Assembly (NCBI GenBank): GCA_004000625.1
Contig: SAUS01000032.1
Location: forward strand, 1-29,845
DNA: 29,845 nucleotides
Direction of reading: 5' to 3'
From: Candidatus Cibiobacter qucibialis
Lineage (GTDB): Bacteria; Bacillota; Clostridia; Oscillospirales; Ruminococcaceae
A program made the position numbers and the translations under genes. The notes under the pieces were generated by a model. The model saw only the letters and a program-made list of their open reading frames with translations. It was not told the origin of the DNA and did no database searches. This document shows positions 22,056-29,845 of this stretch, piece after piece; the first letter of the stretch is position 1; each line of letters begins with the position of its first letter.

Positions 22056-25000
22056 ATGGTAAAGGTCAAGCCCGTACAAAACGGTCGAACCTCCAGAATG
22101 AGCTTTTCCCGCATCAACGAAGTGATTGGCATGCCCAACCTCATCGAGATCCAGAAAAACTCTTATAACTGGTTCCTGGACGAGGGCCTGCGCGAAGTGT
22201 TCCACGACATTGACGCGATCGAGGATTACACCGGGAATCTCTCGCTGGAATTTGTCGATTACCGTCTGGACAAGCACCCCAAATATACCATTAAAGAATG
22301 TAAAGAGCGTGACGCAACGTATGCTGCGCCGCTTTATGTCACTGCGCGCCTGTTGAACAAAAGCACCGGCGAAGTGAAGGAACAGGAAATTTTCATGGGC
22401 GATTTCCCGCTCATGACGGATTCCGGCACTTTCATCTCCAACGGTGCAGAACGTGTTATCGTCAGCCAGCTGGTTCGTTCGCCCGGCGTGTTCTATGCTT
22501 CCAGCAAGGACCGTACCGGCAAGGACCTTTTCACCGCAACCATGAACCCCAACCGCGGCGCATGGCTGGAATACGAAACCGATTCTTCCGATGTATATTA
22601 TGTGCGCATTGATAAAAACCGCAAGCTGCCGGTTACTACCTTCCTGCGCGCACTGGGGCTTGGCACCGATGAGCAGATCCGCCAGTACTTCGGCGATTCT
22701 GAACCCAAAATCAACGCCACCCTGGAAAAGGATATCACCCATTCCACAGAGGAAGCCCTGCTGGAGTGCTACCGCAAGCTGCGCCCCGGCGAGCCGCCGA
22801 CGGTGGAAAGCTCCCGCAGCCACATCAACCTGCTGTTCTTTGATCCGCGCCGTTACGACCTGGCTCGTTTTGGCCGCTTCAAGATGAACAACAAGCTGTG
22901 CCTGTCCCGTCGTATTGCGGGCTATAAGACTGCCGAGGACATCATTGCCCCGCTGACCGGCGAACTGCTGGCCGCCAAGGGCGAGCGCATCAGCCACGAA
23001 AAGGCTGTTGAAATTGATAACGCCGGTGTTTCCCGCGTTACTGTTATCGTGGAGCGCAAGGGCCAGGATCCGATCAATGTGATCGTGTTCTCCAACGGCT
23101 GTGTCGATGCCCAGAGTTTCTTCAGCTTTGACGTGAAGGAATGCGGCATCAACGAGCGCGCTTCCTTCGCCGAAATCCGTAAGATTCTGGATGCTACCTC
23201 CGATCCGGAAGAGCAGAAGGAACTGCTGACCAAGAATCATGATAAGCTCATCAGCCGCACCGTTACCGTTGACGATATCTTTGCTTCCGTCAACTACCTG
23301 CTGGGCCTTGACCATGGCATCGGCGTGACCGATGAAATCGACCACTTGGGCAACCGCCGCGTGCGCAGCGTTGGCGAATTGCTGCAGAACCAGTTCCGCA
23401 TCGGCTTTGCCCGTATGGAGCGCGTTGTGCGCGAGCGCATGACCCTGCAGAACCAGGAATCCGGCGAGATCACCCCACAGAGCCTGGTCAACATCCGCCC
23501 GGTCGTGGCTGCCATCCGTGAGTTCATCGGTTCCAGCCCACTGTCTCAGTTCATGGACCAGAACAACCCGCTGTCTGAGCTGACCCATAAGCGCCGTCTG
23601 TCCGCTTTGGGCCCCGGCGGTCTGTCCCGTGACCGCGCAGGCTTCGAAGTCCGCGACGTTCATTATACCCACTATGGCCGTCTGTGCCCGATTGAGACGC
23701 CCGAAGGTTCCAACATCGGTCTGATCTCCTATCTGGCATCTTTCGCCAAGATCAACAAGTACGGCTTCATTGAGGCACCTTACCGCCGCGTGAATAAGGA
23801 AACCGGCGTTGTTACCGATGAAGTTGTTTATATGCCCGCCGACGTTGAAGATGAATACATCGTGGCACAGGCCAACGAACCGCTAGACGAGAACAACTGC
23901 TTTGTCCGTCCCCGCGTTTCCGGCCGTCATCGCAACGACATTCAGGAATTTGCCCGTGAACAGGTCGATTTCATGGATGTCTCTCCGCGAATGATGGTTT
24001 CTGTGGCTACCGCCTGCATTCCCTTCCTGGAAAACGATGACTGTAACCGTGCTCTGATGGGCTCCAACATGCAGCGTCAGGCTGTGCCTCTGATGGTTAC
24101 CCAGCGCTCTCTGGTTGCTACCGGCATGGAATACAAGGCTGCTACTGACTCCGGTGTCTGCGTGCTGGCTGCCCATGACGGCACCGTTGAAAGCGTTGAC
24201 GCAGATAAGGTCGTTGTCCGTCTGGAAGATGGCTCCGCCGATACCTATGAACTGATTAAGTTTATGCGCTCCAACCAGGGAACCTGCGTCAACCAGCGCC
24301 CCGCCGTCTATGTGGGCGATGTTGTCAAGAAGGGCGACGTTCTGGCTGACGGCCCCGCCACCAAGGACGGCGAGATCTCTCTGGGCAAGAACGCTCTGAT
24401 CGGCTTCATGACCTGGGAAGGCTACAACTATGAGGACGCTGTTCTGCTGAACGAAAAGCTGGTCCGCGAGGATATCTACACCTCTATCCACATTGAGGAG
24501 TACGAGAGCGAAGCCCGCGATACCAAGCTGGGACCTGAAGAGGTGACCCGTGATATCCCCAACGTCGGCGATGATTCCCTGAAGGATCTGGACGACCGCG
24601 GCATTATCCGCATCGGCGCCGAAGTCAAGACCGGCGATATTCTGGTTGGTAAGGTTACCCCGAAGGGTGAAACCGAACTGACCGCCGAAGAGCGCCTGCT
24701 GCGCGCCATCTTTGGCGAAAAGGCACGGGAAGTACGTGATACCTCCCTGCGCGTTCCCCACGGTGCTTACGGCATTGTTGTGGATGTTAAGGTCTTTACC
24801 CCCGAAAACTCTGACGAGCTGCAGCCCGGCGTGCGCACCTGTGTGCGCGTCTATATCGCCCAGAAGCGTAAGATCAGCGTTGGCGATAAGATGGCAGGCC
24901 GTCACGGCAACAAGGGTGTTGTTTCCCGCATTCTGCCGCAGGAGGATATGCCCTTCCTGCCCGACGGCACCCCGCTGGACATCGTGCTGAACCCCCTGGG

Positions 25001-25883
25001 CGTTCCTTCCCGTATGAACATCGGTCAGGTGCTGGAAGTCAACCTTGGCTATGTTGCCAAGGCCCTTGGCTGGCATGTGCAGACCCCCGTGTTCGATGGC
25101 GCACACGAATCCGATATCCGTGACTGCCTGGCCGAAGCCCGCGATAAGTGGCATGGCGACCATGCACCGGAATATCCCACCAAGCTGCCCCGCCTGATGG
25201 GCGATAAGGGCCACATCATTGATTTCAGCAAGATCGACCTGACCGATGATGGCAAGACCACCGTTTACGATGGCCGTACCGGCGAAAAGTTCCCCTCCAA
25301 GGTTACTGTCGGTTATATGTACTACCTCAAGCTGCATCACCTGGTTGATGATAAGATCCATGCCCGTTCCACCGGCCCGTACTCTCTGGTTACCCAGCAG
25401 CCTTTGGGCGGCAAGGCCCAGTTCGGCGGCCAGCGTTTCGGCGAAATGGAAGTTTGGGCTCTGGAAGCTTATGGCGCGGCTTACACCCTGCAGGAGATCC
25501 TGACTGTCAAGTCTGACGACGTTGTGGGCCGTGTCAAGACCTACGAAGCAATCGTCAAGGGCGAAGATGTGCCGAATCCGGGCATCCCCGAAAGCTTCCG
25601 TGTTATGCTGAAAGAACTGCAGAGCCTTGGCCTGGATATTGTTGTTCAGGATAAGGAAGGCAACGCTGTTGATATGCGTCAGGAATATGACGATGACGAT
25701 GCCAACTTTGACAACAGCGATATCGGTGATAACGTTCTGCTGGAAAGCGAGCTGCAGGATGATTACAGTGTCAAGGATGCCGATGAAGGCTTTGACGACG
25801 ACCTGGGCGATGAGGAGCCGGATGAAGCTTCTCTGGCACAGATCGAAGCCGACAATGGCGACGACCTGTTCGACGGTGAATGA
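22056..25883 (+). CDS. rpoB: DNA-directed RNA polymerase subunit beta
   Basis: The 1275-aa catalytic subunit of RNA polymerase, pairing with beta' to form the active-site cleft. The N-terminus RISFSRINEV-type block (here MSFSRINEVIGMPNLIEIQKNSY) is standard. The rifampicin-binding cluster SQFMDQNNPLSELTHKRR and LSALGPGGLSRDRAGFEVRD (about 497-535) is present, with the usual Asp, His and Ser at E. coli positions 516, 526 and 531. At the Q510-equivalent this protein has Pro495. Further blocks are GYNYEDAVLLNEKLVREDIYTS, KISVGDKMAGRHGNKGV and GGKAQFGGQRFGEMEVWALEA. The last ~65 residues form a strongly acidic extension rich in Asp and Glu. AGGAGTGG (22039-22046) precedes ATG. rpoC follows 44 bp after the stop. 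Not preceded by rplJ-rplL as in the classic layout. Confidence 0.98.
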   Translation: MVKVKPVQNGRTSRMSFSRINEVIGMPNLIEIQKNSYNWFLDEGLREVFHDIDAIEDYTGNLSLEFVDYRLDKHPKYTIKECKERDATYAAPLYVTARLLNKSTGEVKEQEIFMGDFPLMTDSGTFISNGAERVIVSQLVRSPGVFYASSKDRTGKDLFTATMNPNRGAWLEYETDSSDVYYVRIDKNRKLPVTTFLRALGLGTDEQIRQYFGDSEPKINATLEKDITHSTEEALLECYRKLRPGEPPTVESSRSHINLLFFDPRRYDLARFGRFKMNNKLCLSRRIAGYKTAEDIIAPLTGELLAAKGERISHEKAVEIDNAGVSRVTVIVERKGQDPINVIVFSNGCVDAQSFFSFDVKECGINERASFAEIRKILDATSDPEEQKELLTKNHDKLISRTVTVDDIFASVNYLLGLDHGIGVTDEIDHLGNRRVRSVGELLQNQFRIGFARMERVVRERMTLQNQESGEITPQSLVNIRPVVAAIREFIGSSPLSQFMDQNNPLSELTHKRRLSALGPGGLSRDRAGFEVRDVHYTHYGRLCPIETPEGSNIGLISYLASFAKINKYGFIEAPYRRVNKETGVVTDEVVYMPADVEDEYIVAQANEPLDENNCFVRPRVSGRHRNDIQEFAREQVDFMDVSPRMMVSVATACIPFLENDDCNRALMGSNMQRQAVPLMVTQRSLVATGMEYKAATDSGVCVLAAHDGTVESVDADKVVVRLEDGSADTYELIKFMRSNQGTCVNQRPAVYVGDVVKKGDVLADGPATKDGEISLGKNALIGFMTWEGYNYEDAVLLNEKLVREDIYTSIHIEEYESEARDTKLGPEEVTRDIPNVGDDSLKDLDDRGIIRIGAEVKTGDILVGKVTPKGETELTAEERLLRAIFGEKAREVRDTSLRVPHGAYGIVVDVKVFTPENSDELQPGVRTCVRVYIAQKRKISVGDKMAGRHGNKGVVSRILPQEDMPFLPDGTPLDIVLNPLGVPSRMNIGQVLEVNLGYVAKALGWHVQTPVFDGAHESDIRDCLAEARDKWHGDHAPEYPTKLPRLMGDKGHIIDFSKIDLTDDGKTTVYDGRTGEKFPSKVTVGYMYYLKLHHLVDDKIHARSTGPYSLVTQQPLGGKAQFGGQRFGEMEVWALEAYGAAYTLQEILTVKSDDVVGRVKTYEAIVKGEDVPNPGIPESFRVMLKELQSLGLDIVVQDKEGNAVDMRQEYDDDDANFDNSDIGDNVLLESELQDDYSVKDADEGFDDDLGDEEPDEASLAQIEADNGDDLFDGE

Positions 25884-25927
25884 TCGGAATGCTGTTTACG
25901 TCACGATTAAATGAGAGGGTTCGCTGA

Positions 25928-29503
<3,576 letters not shown>

Positions 29504-29548
29504 GACTTTTCTTATCTGATAAGCTTAGCCTGACAATAAAACTTAACA

Positions 29549-29610
29549 TCCCCCACAGTATTCTCCGCACGGGCAACTGCGAACGGAAAGGGTACTGTGG
29601 GGGATTTTTT
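29549..29610 (+). terminator. rpoBC terminator
   Basis: A perfect 12-bp stem (29549-29560 and 29593-29604) encloses a 32-nt loop with some weak internal pairing and is followed by T6. Confidence 0.92.
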
Positions 29611-29676
29611 ATGCTGCTTTGCGGGGAATGAAACTGCTTATTGCGGAAAAGTGGCAGAAAAGTGATACAAAGTTGC

Positions 29677-29706
29677 TTGAAAATAGTAGTACAGCTGTGC
29701 TATGCT
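29677..29706 (+). promoter_or_regulatory. Promoter of the XRE-family gene
   Basis: TTGAAA (29677-29682), 18-bp spacer and TATGCT (29701-29706), with TG at 29698-29699 as an extended -10. The start codon follows 27 bp after the -10. Confidence 0.65.
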
Positions 29707-29732
29707 GGCCCCAAAGAAAGGGGGATAGCACC

Positions 29733-29845
29733 ATGACATTGGGAGAGAGAATTGCATCCGCCCGGAAAGAAAAAGGCATGACCCAGGAAATGCTGGCAGA
29801 AAAATTGGGCGTAACACGGCAGGCTGTGGCAAGGTGGGAAACAGG
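29733..29845 (+). CDS. XRE-family helix-turn-helix regulator, 5' part only
   Basis: Only the first 37 codons are in the window; the gene runs off the right edge. The reading MTLGERIASARKEKGMTQ, then EMLAEKLGVTRQAVARWE, is a complete XRE/Cro-C1 helix-turn-helix, with the recognition helix at TRQAVARWE. In many clostridial proteins of this type a DNA-binding N-terminus of this kind is followed by a membrane or other C-terminal domain, which cannot be seen here. ATG follows AGGGGGA (29719-29725) by 7 nt and has its own promoter. Targets are unknown; many such regulators control themselves or adjacent genes. Confidence 0.85.
   Translation, partial: MTLGERIASARKEKGMTQEMLAEKLGVTRQAVARWET

Overview
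The window is about 58-60% GC and reads as ordinary chromosome from a Gram-positive gut anaerobe of the Clostridia, most likely Oscillospiraceae/Ruminococcaceae (Faecalibacterium, Subdoligranulum or Gemmiger type). The grounds are strong AGGAGG-type ribosome sites, frequent TTG/GTG starts, SigA-type promoters with TGn extended -10 boxes, the dgt-dnaG-rpoD order, a C+ zinc-ribbon L31, and GC-rich palindromic intergenic repeats. The genus is inferred from general character; I ran no search.

Layout. (1) 1-1552: coaBC (coenzyme A synthesis) behind a 172-bp inverted-repeat mobile element. (2) 1562-6252: a four-gene operon of ABC ATPase, ABC-2 permease, GldG-like protein and DUF4340 protein, ended by a terminator. 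(3) 6253-6852: a 600-bp gene-free stretch with an orphan extended -10 promoter, palindromes and a 284-bp copy of the same mobile element. (4) 6853-10008: nagZ-like lipoprotein, a GT4-type glycosyltransferase and an OGG1-like DNA glycosylase, convergent with (5) comM/yifB on the minus strand (10121-11644). (6) 11816-13649: phosphohexomutase, divergent from comM. (7) 13650-15119: a repeat mosaic, then rpmE with a structured leader, then a YigZ-family gene. (8) 15186-19624: dgt, dnaG and rpoD, with a third mobile-element copy between dgt and dnaG. (9) 19694-21641: asnB. (10) 21864-29610: rpoB and rpoC under a strong promoter of their own. (11) 29677-29845: start of an XRE-family regulator cut by the window edge.

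The gene content is mainly core information processing (rpoB, rpoC, rpoD, dnaG, rpmE, dgt, ogg) and central metabolism or envelope functions (coaBC, phosphohexomutase, asnB, nagZ, glycosyltransferase). I see no phage, toxin-antitoxin, defence or secondary-metabolite system, no CRISPR array, and no tRNA or rRNA. The most novel material is intergenic: a non-coding MITE-like family with 18-bp terminal inverted repeats and 4-bp target duplications, present three times, each copy just upstream of a gene's ribosome site, one copy carrying a 112-bp stem-loop-rich insert at the apex. Other items are a long palindrome that encodes the C-terminus and stop codon of ogg, and a nested-helix leader ahead of rpmE.
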